From assembly GCA_036874045.1 (NCBI GenBank), contig CM072340.1, forward strand, positions 9,873,001 through 9,937,000: a stretch of DNA of 64,000 nt. Direction: 5' to 3'. The notes beneath the pieces are model-generated. The model was given only the letters and a program-made list of their open reading frames with translations. It was not told the origin of the DNA and did no database searches. The DNA is from Cymodocea nodosa. Its lineage: Eukaryota; Streptophyta; Magnoliopsida; Alismatales; Cymodoceaceae. The position numbers and the translations under genes are program-made. Below are positions 34,052 to 44,422 of this stretch, piece by piece (positions within the stretch are counted from its first letter, which is position 1; every line of letters starts with the position of its first letter).

Positions 34052-35785
34052 TTGTTTCATTTTAATAGTCAGAGTTGTGTATTTTCTTCTATAATTGAGA
34101 ATATGGCATATGCTTATGCTCAAAGATTTCTGAAACCTTTAATTAGCATATGTGAATTCTGCAATTCTGAAGGACACGACATTTCTGATTGTTTGAAATT
34201 GAGACAGTTACAAATTGATAGATCTCATGAACAACAAATGAATTATCCTCAATATAATAGAGTCGAGTATGAGAATCCTATAGTTTACCCAACTAATGGT
34301 TAGTATAGAATGTGTAATATGATGAGAGACACTGAAGTTTGGGATAGCTATGACAGACTGGAGCATAGTATAGAGCAAAATCTGAACAAACTAGAATACT
34401 TTGTGTGTCGACAATAAGAAGTCAACCAATTAAACTATAAGGAGGCATATTCAGAACCTAAACAGGATATAATTTACGAAACTAAAAAAGCCATAAAGAA
34501 AATTGATCAAAAATTGAATGCAATGAAATTAGATGACTTGGAAACAAAATTAAAAGCATTAGACAAAAATGCAATGAAAATACAAGTTTTGCAACAGGAC
34601 AATGAAAATTATAATGTTATAAACCTGCACAACTTGCAAAATATACAACAAACAGAAAACACTAATGTAAGAGAATTTAAAGAATGCACTTTAAAACTAA
34701 AAACAATTGAAGATCATAATCACGAAAATGATATACAAAAACATCATGAAAGTAACGAAAATCTAGAAGATGTATGTGTAACATTAAGATCTGGAACTGA
34801 TATACCACCAAGAACTCAAAATGAAAATGATATGAAGGTGGACAAGAGTAAAAATCAAAATGATAATGAAAATGTAATAACTGAAAATCTACAAATCACT
34901 GAAGAACAATCTGAATCTGCAATTGAAGCTAAAAATGATCAAACAAATCAACTTAAAGAAAAAGAGTCTTTGAAATCAAAATCTTTAGCACCCTATCCTA
35001 AAAGATTACAACAAACAATTCCTGAAAAACAAGAAAAAATCAGAGAAATTTTTGAAAAAGTACAAGTTAACATTCCTTTGTTAGATCTATTGCAGAATAT
35101 GCCACCTTGTGCTAAATTTCTAAAGGATTGGTGTACTAAGAAAAGAGAGCGAAAAGTTCTTAGAAAGGTCTTTTTAGATGAGCAAAGTAGTTACCTATTT
35201 CTGCCACAAATTCTTAAAAACTTATCTGATCCTGGAATCTCTGTTATAACATGCACCATAGGAAATACCATTCTAGAAAGAACATTAATAGACTTAGGTG
35301 CAGGTATAAATGTTATGTCAAGTGATATATTTGCATCCTTAGGATTAGAAGGCTTAACTCCTACTAGTACGGTTATTCAATTAGCTGATAGAAGTATAAG
35401 ATACCCTAGAGGAAAAATAGAGGATGTCTTAATTAAAATCAAGAATTTTATATATCCTATTGATATTGTAATTTTGGATTCCCAACAAATTAAGCATAAA
35501 AATAGTGATACATCTTTAATTTTGGGAAGGCCATTTTTAGCAACATCAGGGGCTATTATAAATTGTAAAACTGGAGTAATGAAGTTAGCATATGGTAATG
35601 AGGATACTCAATTAAATATTTTCAAACCAGAAAGGTTTGAGGAGTTAGAAATGTCCTTACATACCATAGACTTTTTAGAGGATGAAGGAGATATGTTAGA
35701 TGATGTGATTCAAGAAGAATTAAATAGGCAAATCAATTCTGAAACTTTAGAAGAAAGTGAAAGCATAAATATAGAAGGAGATTAG
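34052..35785 (+). pseudogene. pol: G2 nucleocapsid knuckle and aspartic protease
   Basis: First part of the pol frame (frame 2). CCHC knuckle CEFCNSEGHDISDC (about 34150-34192). A Lys/Asn/Glu-rich coiled-coil-like region follows, then VTLRSG (about 34775), a gag-pol junction motif in Athila-type elements. Next come SLAPYPKRLQ and the retroviral-type protease with LIDLGAGINVMSS (about 35287-35325) and LGRPFLATSGA. Stops at 34301, near 34415 and at 35783. Otherwise in frame throughout. The usual gag core is not here: it lies at 41745. It makes the protease that would cut the polyprotein. Confidence 0.88.
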
Positions 35786-37380
35786 GAAGAAATTAATTTA
35801 AAAAATGATGATGTTCAATTAGGAGCTTTAGCTTCTGATGGGCAGCATTTAGAATTAAAACATTTACCTCCTGAATTAACCTATATATTTCTGGAAGATA
35901 AATGGACCTGTCCAATCATTATTGCTTCAGATTTGAAAGAGGATCAAATAGCTAAATTAAAAGATGTAGTAAAAAGTTATAAAGAAGCAATAGGATGGAC
36001 TATGACTGATATAAAAGGGTTAAGTTCAACTTTATGCTGTCACCACATATATTTAGAAGAGAATGCTAAACCTGTTAGAATTCCTGAGATGAGATTAAAT
36101 CCAAACCTTAAAGAAGTAGTCAGGAAGGAAATAGTTAAATGGTTAGATAATGATATAATATATCCGATTTCTAATAGCTCGTGGGTTAGTCCAATCCATG
36201 TAGTTCCCAAGAAATCAGGATTAATAGTTATTAGGAATGAAAGTCAAGACTTGATACCTACTAGAATTCAATCAGGCTGGAGAGTATGTATAGACTATAG
36301 AAAGCTGAATGGTGTGACTAGGAAAGATCATTTTCCCTTACCTTTTATAGATCAAATGCTGTAAAGATTAGCAGGGCAAGAATATTTTTGTTTCCTAGAC
36401 GGGTATTCAGGGTATAATCAAATTCCAGTAGCATTAGAGGATCAAGAGAAAACAACTTTCACCTGTCCTAATGGAACTTATGCTTTTAAAAGAATGCCAT
36501 TCGGATTATGCAATGCACCAGCTACCTTTCAAAGGTGTGTGTAGGGCATATTTACTGGAATGACTGATGAATTTTTAGAAATATTTATGGATGATTTTAC
36601 TGTATATGGCAACTCATATGAAGTGTGTTTAAGCAATTTAGACCAAATATTAAAACACTGTGTGGAAAAAAATTTGGTTTTAAATTGGGAAAAATGTCAC
36701 TTCATGGTTAAATAATGAATAGTCTTATGGCATGTTGTTTCTAAAAAAGGGTTGGAAGTAGATAAAGCTAAAAAAGAAGTAATTTCTAATCTACCAGAAC
36801 CTAAATCAGTACAAGATATTAGATCATTTCTAGGACATGCTGGTTTTTATAGAAGATTTATTAAAGACTTTAGCAAGATAGCTAGAGCTTTAACTAATCT
36901 ATTAAAAGATGTTCCATTTAACTTTGATAAAAATTGCAAGGAAGCATTTTTCAGACTTAAGACTAGCTTAATTTCAACTCCTATAATTCAAACACCTAAT
37001 TGGAACCATCCATTTGAATTAATGTGCGATGCTTCTGATTTTGCTGTAGGAGCAATGTTAGGACAGAAGATAGAAAAATCTCCTAGTGTGATTCATTATG
37101 CAAGCAAAACCTTAAATGATGCTCAAGTTAATTACACAACTAATGAAAAAGAATTATTAGCTGTTGTGTTTGCTTTAGAAAAGTTTAGATCATATTTGAT
37201 TGGAGCTAAAGTGATAGTATACATGGATCATTCAGCTCTAAAACATCTAATAAAGAAAAAAGAAACTAAACCTAGATTGATTCGATGGATATTATTATTG
37301 CAAGAATTCGATCTAGAAATTAAAGATAAAAAATTGTGTGAGAATGTAGTAGCAGATCATTTATCAAGATTACAAATAGA
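35786..37380 (+). pseudogene. pol: G2 reverse transcriptase and RNase H
   Basis: RT blocks: WVSPIHVVPKKSG (36180), WRVCIDYRKLN, FCFLDGYSGYNQI (36390), FKRMPFGLCNAPATFQR (36485) and catalytic MDDF (36586; the usual Tyr or Phe before it is Phe). RNase [17 protein letters not shown] (37015), [12 protein letters not shown] (37140) and VYMDHSAL (37220). Only a few stops: 36362, 36544 and a double stop near 36712. All pieces are in frame 2, so the copy is young. Copies RNA to DNA and removes the RNA strand. Confidence 0.93.
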
Positions 37381-38749
37381 AAAATCAAATATTGAAATTA
37401 AGGATAATTTTCCTGATGAACAATTAATGACCATCAACACAATGCATTGGTATGCAGACATAGTTAATTACTTAGTTACTGGTTTAACACCTAAGGATTG
37501 GAATAGACAGGATAAGAAATTATTTTTCTCAATAGTAAAATATTACTATTGGGAAGACCCTTACTTATTTAAGAAATGTCCTGATCTGGTTTTAAGGAGG
37601 TGTATTCCAGAAATTGAATATTCGAGCATATTGTCTTTCTGTCATGACCAAGCTTGTGGAGGACATTTTGGTTCAGGGAAAACTACTGCAAAAATTCTGC
37701 AATGTAGGTTTTATTGGCCAACACTATTCAAAGATGCTCATAAATATTGCTTAATTTGTTTAAGATGTCAACAAATAGGAAGAATATCAAAGAGGAATAT
37801 GATGCCTCTTAATCCTATTGTTGAGGTTGAAATCTTTGATGTGTGGGGAATAGATTTTATGGGTCCATTTCCTATGTCTAATCAATTTAATTACATATTG
37901 TTGGGGGTGGATTATGTATCTAAATGGATAGAAGCTATTCCTACAAAAACTAATGATAAGAAAGTGGTAATACAATTTATAAAAACAAATATATTTGCCA
38001 GATTTAGATTACCTAAAGCTATTATCAGTGATAGAGGAACTCATTTCTGTAATAGAAGTTTTGAAGCCTTAATGAAGAAATATGGAGTAAACCACAAAAT
38101 TGCAACATCATATCATCTGCAAACAAGTGGACAAGTAGAAAGTGCAAACAAACAAATTAAATTAATCTTGGAAAAAGTAGTAAATCCTACTAGAACAGAT
38201 TGGGCTAATAGATTGATTGATGCACTTTGGGCTTATAGAACTGCTTATAAAACGAGCTTAGGTATGTCACCTTTTAGGCTAGTATATGGAAAAAGTTGTC
38301 ATTTACCTGCTGAAATAGAATATAAAGCTTATTGGGCATTAAAAACTCTGAACACTAATTTAAATCAAGCTGCTGAAAATAGGAAAATGCAACTAACTGA
38401 ATTAGAAGAATTTATAAATGAAGCTTATTCAAAGACTATAAGAGAAAAAGAGAAAATTAAATTCTGGCATTTTAGAAAAATTATTCCTAAAAGCTTTGAA
38501 ATAGGAGAAGAAGTATATCTTTATATGGCTAGACTCCATAACCATCGAGGAAAATTAAGATCTAGATGGGCAGGACTTTACATAGTTCGAAATGTTTATC
38601 CTTATGGAGCTATTGAAATTGAAAATCCTAAAAATCAGAATATATTTAAAGTAAATGGACAAAGACTTAAACCTATTCTGAAAACACCAAAAAGCTCCTT
38701 TAGAATTATAAAAGAAGTCAGAGTAGAGGACTACTCGAGTTTTACTTAG
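37381..38749 (+). pseudogene. pol: G2 integrase (end of pol)
   Basis: Uninterrupted to its stop at 38749. HHCC zinc region: [21 protein letters not shown] (about 37645-37775). DDE core: [10 protein letters not shown] (37845), ISDRGTHF (38027) and [12 protein letters not shown] (about 38123). The C-terminus has [22 protein letters not shown] and [10 protein letters not shown], the Athila-type tail with no chromodomain. It would insert the cDNA. It is the largest open pol part, but the whole polyprotein is broken upstream. Confidence 0.93.
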
Positions 38750-38767
38750 TAAGAAATCAGTTTTTAT

Positions 38768-38803
<36 letters not shown>

Positions 38804-39230
38804 ATTAAAAATATATATAAAACATAAAAATAGTTGCGGTTCAACCGATTGGATCCATCGGTATGACCGGAAAATTTAAAAAAATATTTAGGTCTAATTG
38901 AAGCGTAGCATCGGTATGACCGAAACATTAAAAAAAATTTTGGTTTTACCGAAACATAGTATCGGTTCAACCGAAAGAAAAGTAAAAAAATAAAAAATTC
39001 TTAGGTCTAACCGAAGAGTAGTATCGGTTAAACCAGAAAAAAAAAATTGTATATTAATTTTCAGAAAAAAAAATATTAGTTTTATCGAAACATAATATCG
39101 GTTCAATCGAAAGAAAAATAATAAAAAATAAAAAATATTTAGGTCTGACTAAAGCATAGTATCGGTTAAACCTGTAAAAAAACAAAAAAACTATTCTCTG
39201 TAATATTTTTATTATTATATTTGCTTGTAC
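38750..39230 (+). repeat. (TA)n run and CGGTT/AACCG tandem repeats
   Basis: A TA dinucleotide run (38770-38800) followed by about six irregular units of roughly 55-65 bases with TAGGTCTAACCGAAG..TAGTATCGGTTAAACC. G1 has the degenerate counterpart at 31020-31310. Open frames on the minus strand across it are caused by the repeats. Confidence 0.8.
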
Positions 39231-39480
39231 GGGGAGTCCGTTAAGTCTTGAGTTACTCAACGAGCTTATTACATTGAGTTACCTGTAGCTCAACGGAGTA
39301 CTGTAGCTAAGACCGCGAATAAAATAGTAATAGTTGGTTCGGGAAATGACCCGATTACCCGCCTAAATTTAGGGCTTATTTAAACTAAAACCTAGGGTTT
39401 TAGGGGCATTATCTGGCAAATCATTTAGAATCTAGAATAGTAGAAATCAGAGCGATTCCGTGCTGTTGTGTAACTCCACT
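39231..39480 (+). promoter_or_regulatory. Probable internal promoter of G2 aORF
   Basis: GAGTTACTCAACGAG, TTGAGTTACC, GCTCAACGGAGT motifs (39240-39310), then GATTACCCGCCTAAA and a TTATTTAAAC box (about 39377-39386), about 100 bases before the ATG at 39481. The G1 counterpart is similar, and copia A has the same order of motifs, TATTTAAA and ATG. Confidence 0.5.
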
Positions 39481-41664
39481 ATGAGGAAGATGACGCTTGA
39501 ATTCTAGGAAGATGTTGATACATCAGAATTTCTGAAGGAATTAGAAGAGTGGCACACGTGGTAGAAGATCAGAAATATGACAAGAGAGAAAGAGCTACAG
39601 AAGGTAGAATCAGAACTTTTGAAGTTTAGAAGAGATTTAGTAGATATGGATATACAAATACCTCAAATAATGGAAACACCAATCAGAATAGCAACAGAAA
39701 TAACTGTAAGCAAGGAAAGACAAATAAGGCCAAGTAATGAAGTTGCCTTAGAATTAATCCAACGTAAGTCCCGGCTCTGGTTCAAAAGACGAATCTGTAG
39801 ACAAGCTAAATGGGCGATCTGGGAGCAAGAAAGGAAAGCAAATGAAGAGGCAACTAAAGAATAGGAGGAACCAACTGTTGAAAGACCTGTTCCTGAGGAG
39901 CAGCAGTCTGGACCTTCAATTCCACCATTTAAGCCATTGGCACGAGCAGAAATGATGGGGCCTTCGACTGAAGAAGAAATAAGAGAATTTGCAGAACTGG
40001 TTCAAGTTGGAAAAAACTAAGGAAAATCAGAAGATTTGGTAGTGGCTAAAGTACACCTGGTGTTTGATGCACTATACAAAAAGAGGGCTGCAGAAAAGTT
40101 GAAAGCCCAATATAAAATTAAAGTGGAACAGCATCAAGAAGCTACTACCAAAGCTGCTATTAGAGATGCTGCAAAAGAAGCTGAAGCTGGTCCTTCGAGA
40201 CCAGCAATTATTGGAAAAATTAAATAGGAAGAGCCAGTACCTGTGGTTCGAAAGCCTGTAGAGCTTATTTTTGTAGATTTAATTTCAGAAGATGAAGAGG
40301 AAGAGCAGACACAACTAATCAGAAAAAAGAAAGAAAAAGACAAAGTGCCTGAATATGAAGAAATTAAATCTGAAGTACCAATTTTTACAGGGCCTGTGAA
40401 GTAGATTTTTATTAACCTGCTATCCGAATCTGAGGAGGAGCAAAGAAAAGAAAAAAATCAGGCTGAAATTAGTTTGCCTGTACAAGAAGAAACAGAAATT
40501 AGGGCAGAAACTGAATTGCTCGTGACTCCATCCCAATCTATTACAGAATCAGAAAGAACAGTAATAGAATAGATTGGTAGTCAGGAGGAAGAAGAAAGAG
40601 TAGAAAATGAAGAGGCTAAAAGAAGCCATTTGGACAAAAATAATTTCACAGATTCCACTGAAGAGCAAGAAACTCTTCAGTAAATTATGGAAAGAATTCA
40701 AGATAGAGTGGAGAGTTCTGCCGGCTCACCACCACAGACAGAAGCAAAAGCAAAAATTCAGGAATCTGAAGAGAATGTCCAAATGCAACCTATGCTAGAG
40801 GAAGAGCAAGAGCAAACCCCTCTGGAGCAACAAAGTCACCTTCCTGACCCGACTGAAACAACAATTTTGAATGAAGTACATTTTTGTAGTCAGGAAGCTT
40901 ATACCAAATACCAAGAAATAAGGGGTTACGATATTATTTACAGTAGACCAGTAAATTGGGATGGAATGCAAGAAATCAAAGATCTATTTGAATTCCAAGG
41001 TCTACTACAATTTATATCTCAAGAAAGAGGGCATGCAGTATATGAGAATTTAGTGCCCTGTTTCTATGCAAATTTAAGAGAAGGAGAAGGAGGATTAATT
41101 TCAAACGTGGAGGAAGCTGATGTACAGATAACACCAAAGCTTCTTCACAACATATTTGGTTTAAAGAATGAAGGAACAAAAATTTTGGAAGATACAACTG
41201 CAGTTGAATGGACTGAGCAGCAAATTAAGGATTGTTTAGCTATCAATCCTAGTGTGCCATTATTAAACAGATTGAAGCATTTAAATGGTAAAGCACACAT
41301 GGTAGCTAACATTCTAATTAAGAATGTCTATCAACGACAGGGCCATGACATAGAATTAAGTCAATTTGTCAAATGGGCCACGTATGCAGTTGTAAATAAG
41401 ATCCAAATAAATTGGTTTGCAGTTTTTATCTCCAAGCTGAAAACAGTGAAGAAGAAATTATTTTATGGAGATTTGATTCCACTACTGATGGTGGATTGTA
41501 TTGATTTCACTAAATGGACATCAAAAAGGATCAGATCAAGAACTATTTCAGTGAAAGAATACAGAAATTTTGTAGCTGCAGAACTAGTAGTACCTTTTGG
41601 AGAAATTACAGGAGCTCTAGAGAAAGGAGAAAGCGTTGGAGGAACTGGAAGGAGAAGTAGCTGA
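39481..41664 (+). pseudogene. Gypsy-G aORF, copy G2
   Basis: One frame (frame 1) of about 728 codons with stops near 39505, 39562, 39862, 40018, 40225, 40402, 40570 and 40681. The last 326 codons are open. N-terminus: basic/helical (REKELQKVESELLKFRRDL). Middle: Lys/Glu-rich, acidic clusters. C-terminal half (about 40900-41550) is the transposon-protein domain: SRPVNWDGMQEIKDLFEFQG, ENLVPCFYANLREG, ITPKLLHNIFGLKNEG, AHMVANILIKNVYQRQGHD and KKLFYGDLIPLL. It is homologous to the copia-A and copia-B 3' ORFs. The C-terminal coiled coil kept in G1 is replaced here by GGTGRRSS, because a deletion fuses the ORF to the gag leader. Function unknown. Confidence 0.85.
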
Positions 41665-41744
41665 TTCAACCTTCATCCGACAACAAATATTTATAGAATG
41701 GAAAGCTTCAGACTAGTATGTAATTAATCTTCTACTATTTATTT

Positions 41745-43086
41745 ATGAGCACATGGACTCGTTCTCTAAGCACTAAACGATTAGTAAGAACACCTACCTA
41801 GGAATTTTCATTACAGAGGAGTACTGAAAAATTTTCTGAACTGAACTTTAACGAAATTCTTTGGGGTGTAGCTAACCTTTCTTTAAAAGAGAACGTAGAG
41901 ATGGTTGCTCCAGTAGAAAAACCATTAGGAGAGATTCTGTATCCTGAATTAATTGATGAACCTTCATGTATTCGATTGCCAAACTTTGAGGGAGATAGGT
42001 TTGAACTGAAATCTAATTATATTAGTCAATTGCCACATTTTCATAGATTAGAAAGAGAGGATGCGTATTATTTCCTTAGAGAATTTAACGAAGTTTGTCA
42101 AATGATGAGAATGCCGAACATGAGTAAAGATGCTATTAAACTTAGATATATCCCTTTTGCTTTAAAAGATACAGCTAAGAGATGGTTATATACTCTATCG
42201 CTTGATTCAATTTCTACATGGACTGAATTTTGCTCTATTTTTTTGAAAAATACTATCCAATACATCAAACGATTAAAAAGAAGAAAGAAATATTAATGTG
42301 TAGCCAAAAATAGGGTGAATCATTCTGGAAATATTTTGAAAGATTTAAAGATTTACTGACTCAATGTCCACATCATGCAATGAGTAAAGCATAATTAATA
42401 GGCATAATTTATGAAGGCATAGATGTTTCAACGAAATCTTTATTAGAATCTACTTGTCAAAATGGATTTTTAAAATTATGTAGTGAAGAAGCATGGGCAT
42501 ATTTAGAAAATTTTGCAAAAAGAACTGGACAGTGGGAAAATTCGGCTGAAGCTATTGCAGATAAAACATTATTGCCAAGAGGAATGCATGAAATAGATTC
42601 CAATACTATGCTTGAGGTGAAATTAAATGAATTAACAAAGAAAATAGAAGAGTTATCATTAAATCAAAAGCTAGCAGAAAAGAATACAAACATAAATGAC
42701 TTAGATATTATTTATGCTAGAACCAGAGAGATAACTTGGGAAATTCTTATAATCCTAATTGGAGAAATCACGCGAATTTATCTTGGAGAAACAACAATTT
42801 CCAAGGAGGAGAAAATATAAATGAGAAGAACATAAGTTATGAAATATTAATTGAACAAGGAGCTAGAATAGAGAAATTAGAAAAGATAATCCAACAAGTA
42901 AACAATCATCTAGAATTTATATTTGGAAATGATGTAAATCAAAATCAGAATAGAAATATACCACTTAGACAGAAGGAACCAATGGAAGTTAGACCTACTG
43001 GAGGATTGCCAATACAAGCTATACCTAATCCTGTCAATAGAACGGTTAATGAAATTGATACCTCTTCTGGGAGGGTAGCTGAATGA
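41745..43086 (+). pseudogene. gag: Gypsy-G gag core (G2), located after integrase
   Basis: Starts MSTWTRSLSTKRLVRTPT then TAG. It continues with PSCIRLPNFEGDRFELKSNY, a plant gypsy gag signature, LREFNEVCQMM, KLRYIPFALKDTAKRWLYTL (41150 region of the G1 homologue is equivalent), QCPHHAMSKA, YNPNWRNHANLSWRN and a Gln/Asn/Arg-rich end, RVAE TGA at 43086. Frameshifts near 42240 and 42730. It lacks the zinc knuckle, which sits alone at the start of pol. A capsid-forming protein by family. Its position downstream of integrase is unusual and is shared with G1. Confidence 0.88.
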
Positions 43087-43111
43087 AGCAGCATATCTGA
43101 AGCAACTATCT

Positions 43112-43273
43112 GTATGTATATATGTTTTTTATTTTTATTTTAAGTTAATAGTATCGTAGAGTTAATTTTTAACTCAACGAACTTAGTCCGTTGAGTTATG
43201 CCATAACTCTACGAGGGTGTGCAGTAGTTATGTTAATTTTTGTCTCTGCTAAATTTCTATTTTTATTTTACAG
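43112..43273 (+). other. Putative intron/leader upstream of G2 F-box gene
   Basis: Donor ATCT|GTATGTAT at 43112, T-rich acceptor TTTTATTTTACAG at 43273, nine bases before the ATG. It holds GTAGAGTTA..TTAACTCAACGAAC..CCGTTGAGTTATG. G1 has an aligned donor (GTAAGT) and acceptor. If spliced, the F-box message could start within or before gag. If not, the motif array may be the gene's promoter. Confidence 0.5.
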
Positions 43274-43282
43274 AATCGACAA

Positions 43283-44422
43283 ATGGAATTAATGCAATTA
43301 CCGTTGGATGCACAAAGGGAAATACTAGGTAACTTGTCAGCTAAAGATCTGTGCAAGGTGTGTTGTGTATCAAAGGAAATTAAAGACTGTATTGAAGAAA
43401 AATATTTTCAGGGACTACAAGCTGCAAAAATGACTAAGATTAGAGATGGATTCATATGGAGGTCATTTAATCGTAGTTCAAATACCCATGAATATCTGGC
43501 TATGGAAGAAACTATTGGAATTCCACCTAATGCATTAGAAGGAATGAGTCATATTATGGGGATAGATGAAGGATTAATCATATACAAGACAAGACCAAGG
43601 TATGCAAGTTTATCATTACCTGAGATTTTGATAAGAAATTCTATAACATGAGAAGAATGTAATATAGGAAGACTGAATATATTTGAAGCACCAACTGAAA
43701 ATTGTGGGTCAGCTTTAATATTTTCTGATAAAAATTCTGCAATTCCTGAAAAATTATATTATTGGAGACCTACAGGAAATTGGGGTGAAGATTTACGCTT
43801 AAGTGTGTACAATTTTCTGAACAGATCTTGGAATGAAAACATTATAATATATCTAGGACAAAAATCATTAATTAACCAAACACATGTCATACTTGATGGT
43901 TATATCTATTTAGTCACAGAGATATCAATAGCATATAGATCTGATTTATACATAGTGAGCATAGACAGTTATGATGATTATATAGAAATTTTACCTGTAC
44001 CGAGTGAAATAGCTAAACCACCATCTGAAAAATTTAATAAAATTCAAATAGGAATGTGGTATAATGAAGAAGATGATCCTACTTTATGTCTGATAAAATG
44101 GTGGGATGAACTGATGAAATTTCAAATATGGATTATGGAAGACATGAATGAATGGAAGTGGGAAGAGGAGTATATTGAAATAGATGTAGAAATAGAAACT
44201 GCTACATTACCCTGGAACCAAAAAGGATCCCTTTCTGCATTACATATCATTAATGGTAATACACTCATATTTGGAATTTATAATATATTGCATGTTTACA
44301 AATTAAAAAGGAACAAGAACTGCGTTAAAACAGAATTAATAGCAAGAAGAACTATGCCTAAAAAGTTTGCTTGGACTGATACATTTATTCCATTTGTTTC
44401 TACTTTTCAATCATGTTCTTAA
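43283..44422 (+). pseudogene. F-box protein gene carried by G2
   Basis: A 379-codon frame with one internal stop (TGA at 43649). F-box domain at about residues 3-45: LMQLPLDAQREILGNL, SAKDLCKVCCVSKEIKDC. The region from about residue 60 to the end matches the F-box-associated type: GIPPNALEG, YYWRPTGNWGED, SVYNFLNRSW, IQIGMWYNEEDDPTLCLIKWW, LSALHIINGNTLIF. F-box proteins bind SKP1 and choose substrates for SCF ubiquitin ligase. The lone stop aligns with Arg in G1 and so looks like a CGA to TGA change. It lies 200 bases after gag and before the non-coding block. A captured host gene is the likely origin. Confidence 0.88.

Noticed and set aside
38770..39260. Three overlapping minus-strand frames rich in Tyr, Phe and Arg
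   Set aside because: They are translations of the TA run and the CGGTT/AACCG tandem repeats and have no homologue in G1.
21432..44422. G1 and G2 as one inverted duplication of a host locus with an F-box gene
   Set aside because: Each copy has its own LTR, polypurine tract and primer site at matching places, and they differ in insertions, deletions and many substitutions. Independent retrotransposon copies explain this better, although a genome search is needed to be certain.
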